Below, piece by piece: positions 1 to 8,301 of a stretch of 64,000 nucleotides of DNA (its first letter is position 1; each line of letters starts with the position of its first letter). Location of the stretch: assembly GCF_027744825.2 (NCBI RefSeq), contig NC_071339.1:27513501-27577500 (forward strand), given 5' to 3'. Source of the stretch: Synchiropus splendidus (lineage: Eukaryota; Chordata; Actinopteri; Syngnathiformes; Callionymidae). Under the pieces are notes generated by a model, which was not told the DNA's origin, searched no databases, and saw nothing but the letters and a program-made list of their open reading frames with translations. The position numbers and the translations under genes are program-made.

Positions 1-1050
1 CTGCTATAGTGGGAGGTGAACATTTCCTGTTCTGAAGCTTCCCTGAGAAGTTATGGCACAATGCGTAAAACGCGTTTTCAGGCTGAGATAAGGTCGATTC
101 CGGAACGCCAAAAGTAAAAATGTTGATCACTTTGGAACAACACATCAGACAGCTTAGATTTGATGTGCAACTACTAGAAAGACCCTTTGTGCTATAGTGG
201 GAGGTTAAAATTTAATGTTCAGAAGCTTCCTTGGAAAGTTATGGCACAATGCAGAAAATGCATTTTGAGCCTGAGATAAGGTCGATTCCGGAACGCAATA
301 CATAAAAGTGTTGATAACTTTGTTAAAACACTTCAGCCAGCTTAGATTGTATGTGCAACTACTAGAAAGACCATTTCTGCTATAGTGGGAGGTTAAAATT
401 TCATGTTCTGAAGCTTCCCTGCAAAGTTATGGCACAACGCAGAAAAGACGTTTCCAGCCTGACATAAGGTGGGTTCCAGAACGCTAAACATAAAATTGTT
501 GATAACTTTGGAAAAAACACTTCAGACAGCTTAGATTTGATGTGCAACTACCAGAAAGACCCTTTTTGCTGTAGTGGAATGTGAAATTTTCATATTCTGA
601 AGCTTCCCTGCAAAGTTATGGCACAACGCAGAAAAGACGTTTCCAGCCTGACATAAGGTGGGTTCCAGAACGCTAAACATAAAAATGTTGATAACTTTGG
701 AAAAACACTTCAGACAGCTTATATTTGATGTGCAACTACTAGAAAGACAATTTCTGCTATAGTGGTAAGTGAAACTTTCGTGTTCTGAAGCTTTCCTTCA
801 AAGTTATGGCATAATGCAGAAAACACGTTTTCAGCCAGAGGTAAGGTGGGTTCCGGAACGGCAAACATAAAAATGTTGATAACTTTCGAAAAACACTTCA
901 GACAGCTTAGATTTGACGTGCAACTACTAGAAAGACCCTTTCTGCTATAGTGGGCGGTGAAAATTTGATGTTCTGAAGCTTCCCTGCAAAGTTATGGCAC
1001 AATGCAGAAAACGCGTTTTCAGCCTGAGATAAGATGTTTTCCGGAACGCC

Positions 1051-1061
1051 AAAAAAAAAAA
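1051..1061. repeat. Homopolymer A run inside a monomer
   Basis: Eleven consecutive A residues replace the usual CCAAACATAAAAATG segment of the monomer. This is most simply slippage or point change within the A-rich inter-monomer segment. It is a private variant in this window. Confidence 0.8.
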
Positions 1062-3234
1062 TGTTGTTAACTTTGGAAAAACACTTCAGACAGCTTAGAT
1101 TTGAGGTGCAACTGCTAGAAAGACCCTTTCTGCTATAGTGTGAGTTGAAAATTTCATGTTCTGAAGCTTCCCTGCAAAGTTATGGAACAATGCAGAAAAC
1201 GCATTTTCAGCCTGAGATAAGGTGGGTTCCGGTACGCCAAACATAAAAATGTTGATAACTTTGGAAAACCACTTCAGACAGCTTAGATTTGATGTGTAAC
1301 TCCTAGAAAGACCCTTTCTGCTATAGTGGGAGGTGAAACTTTCATGTTCTGAAGCTTTCCTTCAAAGTTATGGCACAATGCAGAAAACGCGTTTTCAGCA
1401 TGAGATAAGGTGGGTTCCGGAACGCCAAACATAAAAATGTTGATAACTTTGGAAAAACACTTCAGACGGCTTAGATTTGATGTGCAACTACTAGAAAGAC
1501 CCTTTCTGCTATAGTGGGAGGTGAAAATTTCATTTTCTGAAGCTTCCCTGCAAAGTTATGGCACAATTTGTAAAACGCGTTTTCAGCCTGAGATAAGGTC
1601 GATTCCGGAACGCCAAACATAAAAATGTTGATAGCTTTGGTAAAACACTTCAGACAGCTTAGATTTGATGTGCAACTACTCGAAAGACCCTTTCTGCTAT
1701 AATGGTAGGTGAAAATTTTCATGTTCTGAAGCTTCCCTGAGAAGTTATGGCACAACGCACAAAACGCTTTTTCAGCCTGAGATAAGGTACGTTTCGGAAC
1801 GCCAAACATAAAAATGTTGATAGCTTTGGTAAAACAATTCAGACAGCTTAGATTTGATGTGAGACTACTAGAGAGACCCTTTCTGCTATAGTGGGTGGTG
1901 ATAATTTCATGTTCTGAAGCTTCCCTGCAAAGTTATGGCACAATGCCTAAAACACGTTTTCAGCCTGAGATAAGGTCGATTCCGGAACGCCAAATATAAA
2001 AATGTTGATAACTTTGGAAAAACACTTCAGACAGCTTAGATTTGATGTGCAACTACGAGAAAGACCCTTTCTGCGATAGTGGGATTTGAAAATTTCATGT
2101 TCTGAAGCTTCCCTGCAAAGTTATGGCACAATGCAGAAAACGCGTTTTCAGCCTGAGATAAGGTGGGTTCCGGTACGCCTAACACAAAAATATTGATAAG
2201 TTTGGAAAAACACTTCAGACAGCTTAGATTTGATGTGCAACTACTACAAACACCCTTTCTGTTATAGTGGGTGGTGATAATTTAATGTACTGAAGCTTCC
2301 CTGCAAAAATATGGCACATCGCACAAAACGCTTTTTCACCCTGAGATAAGGTGCGTTTCGGAACGCCAAACATAAAAATGTTGATAGCTTTGGTAAAACA
2401 CTTCAGACAGCTTAGATTTGATGTGCAATTTATAGAAAGACCCTTTCTGCTATAGTGGGAGGTGAAATTTTCATGTTCTGAAGCTTCCCTGCAAAGTTAT
2501 GGCACAATGCAGAAAACGCGTTTTCAGAGTGAGATAAGGTGGGTTCCGGAACGCCAAACATAAAAATGTTGATAACTTTGGAAAAACACTTCAGACAGCT
2601 TAGATTTGATGTGCAGCTACTAGAGAGACCCTTTCTGCTATAGTGGGAGGTGAACATTTCATGTTCTGAAGCTTCCCTGCAAAGTTATGGCACAATGCAG
2701 AAAACGCGTTTTCAGCCAGAGATAAGGTTGATTCCGGAACGCCAAACATAAAAATGTTGATAACTTTGGAAAAACACTTCAAACAGCTTACATTTGATGT
2801 GCAACTACTAGAAAGACCCTATCTGCTATAGTGGGATGTTTAAATGTCATGTTCTGAAGCTTCCCTGCAAAGTTATGGCACAATGCAGAAAACGCGTTTT
2901 CAGCCTGAGATTAGGTTGATTCCGGTACGCCAAACATAAAAATGTTGATAACTTTGGAAAAACACTTCAGACAGCTTTGATTTGATGTGCAACTACTAGA
3001 AAGACCCTTTCTGCTATAGTGGGATGTTAAAATTTCATGTTCTGAAGCTTCCCTGCAAAGTTATGGCAAAATATGTAAAACGCGTTTTCAGGCTGAGATG
3101 AGGTGTGTTCCGGAACGCCAAACATAAAAATGTTGATAACTTTAGAAAACCACTTCAAGACAGCTTAGATTTGATGTGCAACTACTAGAATGACCTTTTC
3201 TGCTATAGTGGGTGGTTAAGATTTCATGTTCTGA

Positions 3235-3985
3235 AGTTTCCCTGCAATGTTATGGCATAATGCAGAAAACGCGTTTTCAGCCGGAGATAAGGTCGATTCC
3301 GTTACGCCAAACATAAAAATGTTGATAACTTTGGAAAAACACTTTCGACAGCTTAGATTTGATGTGCAACTACTAGAAAGACCCTTTCTGCTATGGTGCG
3401 AGGTTAAAATTTCATTTTCTGAAGCTTTCCTGCAAAGTTATGGCAAATTGCGTAAAACGCATTGTCAGCCTGAGATAAGGTTGTTTCTGGAACGCCAAAC
3501 ATGAAAATGGTGTTAACTTTGGAAAAACACTTCAGACGGCTTAGATTTGATGTGCAACTACTAGAAAGACCCTTTCTGCTATAGTTGGAGGTGAAAATTT
3601 CATGTTCTGAAGTTTCCCTGCAAAGTTATGGCACAATGCAGAAAACGCGTTTTCAGCCGGAGATAAGGTCGATTCCGTTACGCCAAACATAAAAATGTTG
3701 ATAACTTTGGAAAAACACTTTCGACAGCTTAGATTTGATGTGCAACTACTAGAAAGACCCTTTCTGCTATGGTGCGACGTTAAAATTTCATTTTCTGTAG
3801 CTTTCCTGCAAAGTATGGCAAATTGCGTAAAACGCATTGTCAGCCTGAGATAAGGTTGTTTCTGGAACGCCAAACATGAAAATGGTGTTAACTTTGGAAA
3901 AACACTTCAGACGGCTTAGATTTGATGTGCAACTACTAGAAAGACCCTTTCTGCTATAGTTGGAGGTGAAAATTTCATGTTCTGA
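3235..3985. repeat. Tandem two-monomer (376-bp) duplication
   Basis: Two successive dimers share linked rare variants: CAGCCGGAGATAAGG followed by GATTCCGTTACGCC, ACTTTCGACAG, CTATGGTGCGA, and GGTTGTTTCTGG with AATGGTGTTAAC. The CCGGAG variant lies at 3281 and 3657, exactly 376 bp (2 x 188) apart. The second copy has lost one base in the usual GCAAAGTTATGG (GCAAAGTATGG), and this opens the 110-codon minus-strand frame at 3541-3873. The linked variants imply a recent duplication of a two-monomer block. Confidence 0.85.
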
Positions 3986-4826
3986 AGTTTCCCTCCAAAG
4001 TTATGGCACAATGCAGAAAACACGTTTTCAGTCTGAGATAAGGTTGATTCCGGAACGCCAAACATAAGAATGTTGATAACTTTGGAAAAACACTTCAGAC
4101 AACTTAGATTTGATGTGCAACTACTAGAAATACCCTTTCTGCTATACTGGGAGGAGAAAATTTCATGTTCTGAAGTCTTCCTGCAAAGTTATGGCACAAT
4201 GCAGAAAATGCGTTTTCAGCCTGAGATAAGGTGGGTTCCAGAACGCCAAACATAAAAATGTTGATAACTTTGGAAAAACACTTCAGACAGATTAGATTTG
4301 ATGTGCAACTACTAGAAAGACCCTTTCTGCTATAGTGGGAGGTAAAAATTTCATGTTCTGAAGCTTTCCTGCAAAGTTATGGCAAATTGCGTAAAACGCG
4401 TTTTCAGCCTGAGATAAGGATGTTTCTGGAACGCCAAACATAAAAATGGTGTTAACTTTGGAAAAACACATCAAAAAGCTTAGATTTGATGTGCAACTAC
4501 TAGAAAGACCATTTCTGCTATAGTTGGAGGTGAAAATTTCATGTTCTGAAGTTTCCCTGCAAAGTTATGGCACAATGCAGAAAACACGTTTTCAGTCTGA
4601 GATTAGGTTGATTGCGGAACGCAAAACATAAGAATATTGATAACTTTGGAAAAACACTTCAGATAGCTTAGATTTGATATGCAACTACTAGAAAGACCCT
4701 ATCTGCTATAGTGGGAGGCGAACATTTCATGTTCTGAAGCTTCCCTGAAAAGTTATGGCACAATGCAGAAAACGCGTTTTCAGCCTGAGATTAGGTGGGT
4801 TCCAGAACACCAAACATAAAAATGTT

Positions 4827-4831
4827 GATAA
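4827..4831. repeat. Left target-site duplication (GATAA)
   Basis: GATAA immediately precedes the TG start of the inserted element and matches 6524-6528 base for base. It belongs to the satellite motif TTGATAACTTTGG, so the target was ordinary satellite DNA. Five bases is the usual staggered-cut size for many Ty1/copia, Ty3/gypsy and some retroviral integrases. Confidence 0.9.
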
Positions 4832-4870
4832 TGTTGTATACACTGGAAGTTCGAAAATATTATAATCAAA

Positions 4871-5013
4871 ACCTGCTAAATAATATTTGATATTGTTTCT
4901 GTTTTTATCATTAATGGACCTGCTAAATAATATTTGATATTGTTTCTGTTTTTATCATTAATGGACCTGCTAAATAATATTTGATATTGTTTCTGATTTT
5001 TTATCATTAATTG
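4871..5013. repeat. Three tandem 47-bp repeats in U3
   Basis: Copies begin at 4871, 4918 and 4965, each starting ACCTGCTAAATAATATTTGA and running through a GTTTCTG, T-rich and ATCATTAAT segment. The first two appear identical; the third has a few extra bases (ATTTTTTATC) and diverges at its end. Tandem repeats in U3 are often enhancer repeats in retroviral LTRs; that role is an inference here. Confidence 0.9.
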
Positions 5014-5169
5014 TTTAATGTTTCGAACTTTAGTGAACCTGTATGCTTTTGATCATGCACGTTTGAACTCACGAACAGCTGTGTGCTTGGATCTGAGAAT
5101 GACCTTGAAGGCGCGCTCATTTGAAGTCATGAGAAAGTGGCCATCTTGAACTTAGTTTGAACCTGTGCG

Positions 5170-5258
5170 CACGTGCTGACAAAATGGAGTGGATGTACTG
5201 ACCTAATATGGTGAACCGGGCATCAGTGACGTAAAAAATGATGTAAGTGCTGACGCAA
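5170..5258 (+). promoter_or_regulatory. Candidate U3 enhancer motifs: E-box and CRE/ATF-like sites
   Basis: Three short motifs lie 155-245 bp upstream of the TATA box: a canonical E-box CACGTG at 5170-5175, a CRE/ATF-like TGACGTAA at 5227-5234 and a CRE/C/EBP-like TGACGCAA at 5251-5258. Such sites are common in LTR promoters. They are short enough to occur by chance, so their use is an inference from position. Confidence 0.4.
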
Positions 5259-5412
5259 TTGACACTAATATGATCTATCACCGAACATGTATCCTTTTGA
5301 GGGAACGACTTCAAAAGGCCACCTGGAGAAAAAACAAGATAAGTTATAGATATGACTAATTGGCTTGGCGTGAGAAAACGGATGTCGGTATGTCTTCAAA
5401 GCCGTGTGTGGC

Positions 5413-5420
5413 TATATAAG
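5413..5420 (+). promoter_or_regulatory. TATA box of the LTR promoter
   Basis: TATATAAG within GGCTATATAAGCGCTCGG is a strong TATA-box match. Transcription would begin about 25-30 bp downstream, near 5440-5450, which sets the U3/R boundary. It lies upstream of the AATAAA at 5940 on the same strand, giving the order expected of an LTR. Confidence 0.7.
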
Positions 5421-5481
5421 CGCTCGGAGATGTGACCCTGGGTTCTTGCTCTTTTTGGATCTTCGCCCGCGTCTGTCCGCC

Positions 5482-5487
5482 GTAAGT
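5482..5487 (+). promoter_or_regulatory. Possible 5' splice donor in R
   Basis: GTAAGT preceded by CC, about 40 bp downstream of the inferred start site, matches the core of the splice-donor consensus. It could act in a retroelement leader, but with no downstream element present this is only a motif match. Confidence 0.25.
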
Positions 5488-5593
5488 TTTTATCTTATCT
5501 TGGGACGGTGCTCTTGCTGTTTGCTCTCGGACCATTTGATTTTAACTCATCTTTTATTTCTCTCTTACTATTTTTGAATTAATCCTTTTTGTT

Positions 5594-5776
5594 GAAGTAT
5601 TTTTGATTATATGGTTTTGAAGTATTTTTAATTATACGGTCTTTGAAGTATTTTTGATTATATGGTTTTGAAGTATTCTTAATTATACGGTTTTTGAAGT
5701 GTTTTTGATTATATGGTTTTGAAGTATTCTTAATTATACGGTTTTTGAAGTATTTTTGATTATATGGTTTTTGAAG
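5594..5776. repeat. Tandem 25/26-bp repeats (51-bp dimer) in the LTR
   Basis: The unit starts GAAGTATTTTTGATTATATG. Copies begin at 5594, 5619, 5645, 5670, 5696, 5721, 5747 and 5773, spaced 25 or 26 bp apart. Units alternate between GATTATATGG and AATTATACGG, so the true higher period is a 51-bp pair. Because 51 is a multiple of 3, the reverse strand is open and gives an 86-codon frame at 5579-5839 (repeating NQKYFK and RIIKNTSKPY). That frame is a by-product of the repeat, not a gene. Confidence 0.92.
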
Positions 5777-5786
5777 TATATGTACT

Positions 5787-5808
5787 AGTACCAGCGTCTG
5801 GCGGTACT
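5787..5808. repeat. Inverted repeat (hairpin 1), AGTACC...GGTACT
   Basis: Six-base perfect arms, AGTACC at 5787-5792 and GGTACT at 5803-5808, enclose AGCGTCTGGC. It is a near-copy of the hairpin at 5821-5844, sharing the central CAGCGTCTGGC. Confidence 0.75.
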
Positions 5809-5820
5809 TTTGATATTGTT

Positions 5821-5844
5821 GGGTATCAGCGTCTGGCAATACCC
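5821..5844. repeat. Inverted repeat (hairpin 2), GGGTAT...ATACCC
   Basis: Arms GGGTAT at 5821-5826 and ATACCC at 5839-5844 enclose CAGCGTCTGGCA, and CAG/CTG can extend the stem. The same CAGCGTCTGGC core occurs in hairpin 1, yet the outer arms differ in sequence while staying self-complementary. This is a compensatory pattern. Confidence 0.75.
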
Positions 5845-5939
5845 TTGAGTTTATGGATTTTATTATTTTTGGTTGACTTTGCTGTTTTTACTATTCTTTT
5901 ATTAATTTTTTGAAGAAACATTTTTGTGACAAAAAACAA

Positions 5940-5945
5940 AATAAA
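5940..5945 (+). terminator. AATAAA polyadenylation signal of the LTR
   Basis: AATAAA lies about 520 bp downstream of the TATA box, in an A-rich stretch (GACAAAAAACAAAATAAAAT). It would define the R/U5 boundary some 15-25 bp further on, giving a long R region of about 500 nt. The hexamer is exact; use is inferred. Confidence 0.55.
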
Positions 5946-6044
5946 ATTGAGTACGAATTAAGTACTGAAAAGGCACAACGGCGTTGATCCCTGACTACTA
6001 AAGAATCAACTGGCTCCTACCTACTACCATCAATTGGGTTATAG

Positions 6045-6050
6045 GTGAGT
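6045..6050 (+). promoter_or_regulatory. Possible splice donor in U5 (AG|GTGAGT)
   Basis: ATAGGTGAGT at 6041-6050 is close to the consensus 5' splice site. It lies downstream of the inferred polyadenylation signal, in U5. Whether the parent element used it cannot be told from a solo LTR. Confidence 0.3.
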
Positions 6051-6263
6051 TACTGTTTGATTTCCTCCTGTTGCACATTTAATGAGTGTCTCACATGGTA
6101 GCATTATTCCATCCTGAATTATTGTGTCAATGATTAGGTGGTAGTTTTAGGCATTTATGGGGAAAATGTTATTTGAAAGGAATGGATTTAGGATCCGATC
6201 ATGAGTCCCTAAACGAAGTTAAGTAAAGAGACTACGGTAAGGTGTAGCATTGTAAGGTCAAGA

Positions 6264-6301
6264 ACCTGTTTCTTAACAGGTCGGGCTAATTAAATAACCC
6301 G
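6264..6301. repeat. Two adjacent inverted repeats in U5
   Basis: ACCTGTT (6264-6270) and AACAGGT (6275-6281) form a perfect 7-bp stem with a TCTT loop. Directly after it, 6282-6301 (CGGGCTAATT...AATAACCCG) is an imperfect 20-bp palindrome with CGGG/CCCG ends. Together they could form two stacked hairpins in a U5 leader RNA. The function is unknown. Confidence 0.7.
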
Positions 6302-6523
6302 CTCAGTGAAGCGCCGACACTACTCACTAATATAATAAGGTATAGTTGATATGCTTATTATAGTCTTAGAACCGTGTCCGCAACAAGAGGCTGACTGAGT
6401 TGACCAACCGAGGGGCCCTTTACCAGAGAGGCAAAGGGAGGTAGTGTGCTCGGAAGTAGGGACGGCTTATGTTATAGCTAATCGCCTTGTACACAAGACC
6501 TTGAAAACCTAAACCCGACGACA

Positions 6524-6528
6524 GATAA
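6524..6528. repeat. Right target-site duplication (GATAA)
   Basis: GATAA directly follows the CA end of the LTR and matches 4827-4831. The satellite then resumes at CTTTGGAAAAACAC, and the next GATAA is at 6712, exactly 188 bp on. Confidence 0.9.
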
Positions 6529-7925
6529 CTTTGGAAAAACACTTCAGACAGCTTAGATTTGATGTGCAACTACTAGAAAGACCCTTTTTGCTACAGTGGG
6601 AGGTGAAAATTTCATGTTCTGAAGCTTCCCTGCAAAGTTATGCCACAATTCAGAAAACGCGTTTTCATCCGCAGATAAGTTCGTTTCCGAAACGCCAAAC
6701 ATAAAAATGTTGATAACTTTGGAAAAACACTTTCGACAGCTTAGATTTGATGTGCAACTAATAGAAAGACCCTTTCTGCTATAGTGGGAGGTGAAAATTT
6801 CATGTTCTGAAGCTTTCCTGCAAAGTTATGGCACAATGCGTAAAATGCGTTTTCAGCCTGAGAAAAGGTGGGTTCCGGAACGCCAAACATAAAAATGTTG
6901 ATAACTTTGAAAAAACACTTCAGACAGCTTAGATTTGATGTGCAACTACTAGAGAGACCCTTTCTGCTATAGTGGGAGGTGAACATTTCATGATCTGAAG
7001 CTTCCCTGCAAAGTTATGGCACAATGCAGAAAACGCGTTTTCAGCCTGAGATAAGGACGATTCCGAATCGCCAAACATAAAAATGTTGATAACTTTGGAA
7101 AAACACTTCAGACAGCTTAGATTTGATGTGCAACTACTAGAAAGACCCTATCTGCTATAGTGGGATGTTTAAATGTCATGTTCTGAAGCTTCCCAGCAAA
7201 GTTATGGCACAATGCAGAAAACGCGTTTTCAGCATGAGACAAGGTCAATTCCGGAACGCCAAACATAAAAATATGATAACTTTGGAAAAACACTTCAGAC
7301 AGCTTAGATTTGATGTGCAACTACTAGAAAGACCCTTTCTGCTATAGTGTGATGTGACAATTTCATGTTCTGAAGTTTCCCTGCAAATGTATTACACAAT
7401 GCAGAAAAGGCGTTTTCAATAAGGTGCGATCCGGAACGCCAAAAATAAAAATGTTGGTAACTTTGGAAAAACACTTCAGACCGCTTAGATTTGTTGTGCA
7501 ACTACTAGAAAGTCCCTTTCTGCTATAGTGGGAGGCGAAAATTTTATATTCTGCAGCTTTCCTGCAAAGTGATGTCACAATGCTGAAAACGCGTTTTCAG
7601 CCTGAGATAAGGTTGATTCCGGAACGCCAAACATAAGAATGTTGATAACTTTGGAAAAACACTTCAGACAGGTTAGATTTGATGTGCAACTACTAGAAGT
7701 ACCCTTTCTGCTATAGTGGCAGGTTAAAATTTCAAGTTCTGAAGCTTCCCTCCAAAGTAATGGCACAATGCAGAAAACGCTTTTACAGCCTGAGATAAGG
7801 TGGGTTCCGGAACGCCAAACATAAAAATGTTGATAACTTTGGAAAAACACTTCAAACAGCTTAGATTTGATGTGCAACTATTAGAAAAACCCTTTCTGCT
7901 ATAGTGGGAGGTGAAAATTTCATGT

Positions 7926-8301
7926 TCTGACGCTTCCCTGCAAAGTTATGGCACAATGCAGAAAACGCGTTTTCAGCCTGAGATAAGGACGATTCCGAAT
8001 CGCCAAACATAAAAATGTTGATAACTTTGGAAAAACACTTCAGACAGCTTAGATTTGATGTGCAACTACTAGAGAGACCCTTTCTGCTATAGTGGGAGGT
8101 GAACATTTCATGTTTTGAAGCTTCCCTGCAAAGTTATGGCACAATGCAGAAAACGCGTTTTCAGCCTGAGATAAGGACGATTCCGAATCGCCAAACATAA
8201 AAATGTTGATAACTTTGGAAAAACACTTCAGACAGCTTAGATTTGATGTGCAACTACTAGAGAGACCCTTTCTGCTATAGTGGGAGGTGAACATTTCATG
8301 T
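7926..8301. repeat. Adjacent near-identical monomers
   Basis: Two neighbouring monomers share the uncommon run GGACGATTCCGAATCGCC and nearly all other bases, 188 bp apart. A related monomer with the same variant lies at about 7047-7064. This is the simplest product of unequal exchange: a single-monomer duplication that has not had time to diverge. Confidence 0.8.

Larger units (their letters stand above)
1..4831. repeat. 188-bp satellite array, left block
   Basis: Head-to-tail copies of a 188-bp monomer, about 25.7 units, continuing beyond the left edge of the window. Landmarks in order within each monomer are TTGATAACTTTGG, CAGACAGCTTAGATTTGATG, CTACTAGAAAGACCC, CTATAGTGGGAGGTGAAAAT, TTCTGAAGCTTCCCTGC, AAAGTTATGGCACAATGC, the palindrome GAAAACGCGTTTTC, CCTGAGATAAGG and CCGGAACGCCAAACAT. 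Copies here are rather diverged and I saw no long higher-order repeat. Local duplications include adjacent monomers near 450 and 638 sharing the variants CCTGACATAAGG and CCAGAACGC, and a two-monomer (376-bp) duplication described separately. The last five bases (GATAA, 4827-4831) are the left target-site duplication of the LTR. Open frames here, including 112 codons on the minus strand at 1471-1809, are by-products of the repeat. Confidence 0.97.
4832..6523 (+). mobile_element. Solo LTR of an LTR retrotransposon or endogenous retrovirus
   Basis: A 1,692-bp block of unrelated sequence interrupts the satellite. It starts TGTTGTATAC and ends CCCGACGACA, so it carries TG...CA ends with a short imperfect terminal inverted repeat (TGTTGT against TGTCGT on the reverse strand), and it is bounded by a perfect GATAA duplication. 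On the + strand it carries a TATA box (5413-5420) and an AATAAA signal (5940-5945) in LTR order, so U3 is about 4832-5440, R about 5440-5960 and U5 about 5960-6523. There is no gag, pol or env coding sequence, no primer-binding site and no polypurine tract, as expected after LTR-LTR recombination removed the interior. The family is not recognised. The length is large for an LTR but within the known range. Exact restoration of the satellite register on both sides shows a clean integration with no flanking deletion. Confidence 0.92.

Noticed and set aside
5117..5314. 65-codon minus-strand frame in U3 of the LTR
   Set aside because: Short, antisense to the LTR promoter and without recognisable similarity; chance frame.
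5579..5839. 86-codon minus-strand frame in the LTR with a repeated peptide
   Set aside because: It is the reverse strand of the 51-bp tandem repeat, which is a multiple of three and so stays open by chance.
6182..6320. tRNA gene or structured RNA in U5, suggested by hairpins
   Set aside because: No cloverleaf with A and B boxes could be laid out; only two simple hairpins are visible.
4832..6523. Full-length retroelement or DNA transposon
   Set aside because: At 1.7 kb with no coding frame for gag, pol, integrase or transposase and no long terminal inverted repeats, only a solo LTR fits the TG/CA ends, 5-bp duplication and TATA/AATAAA order.
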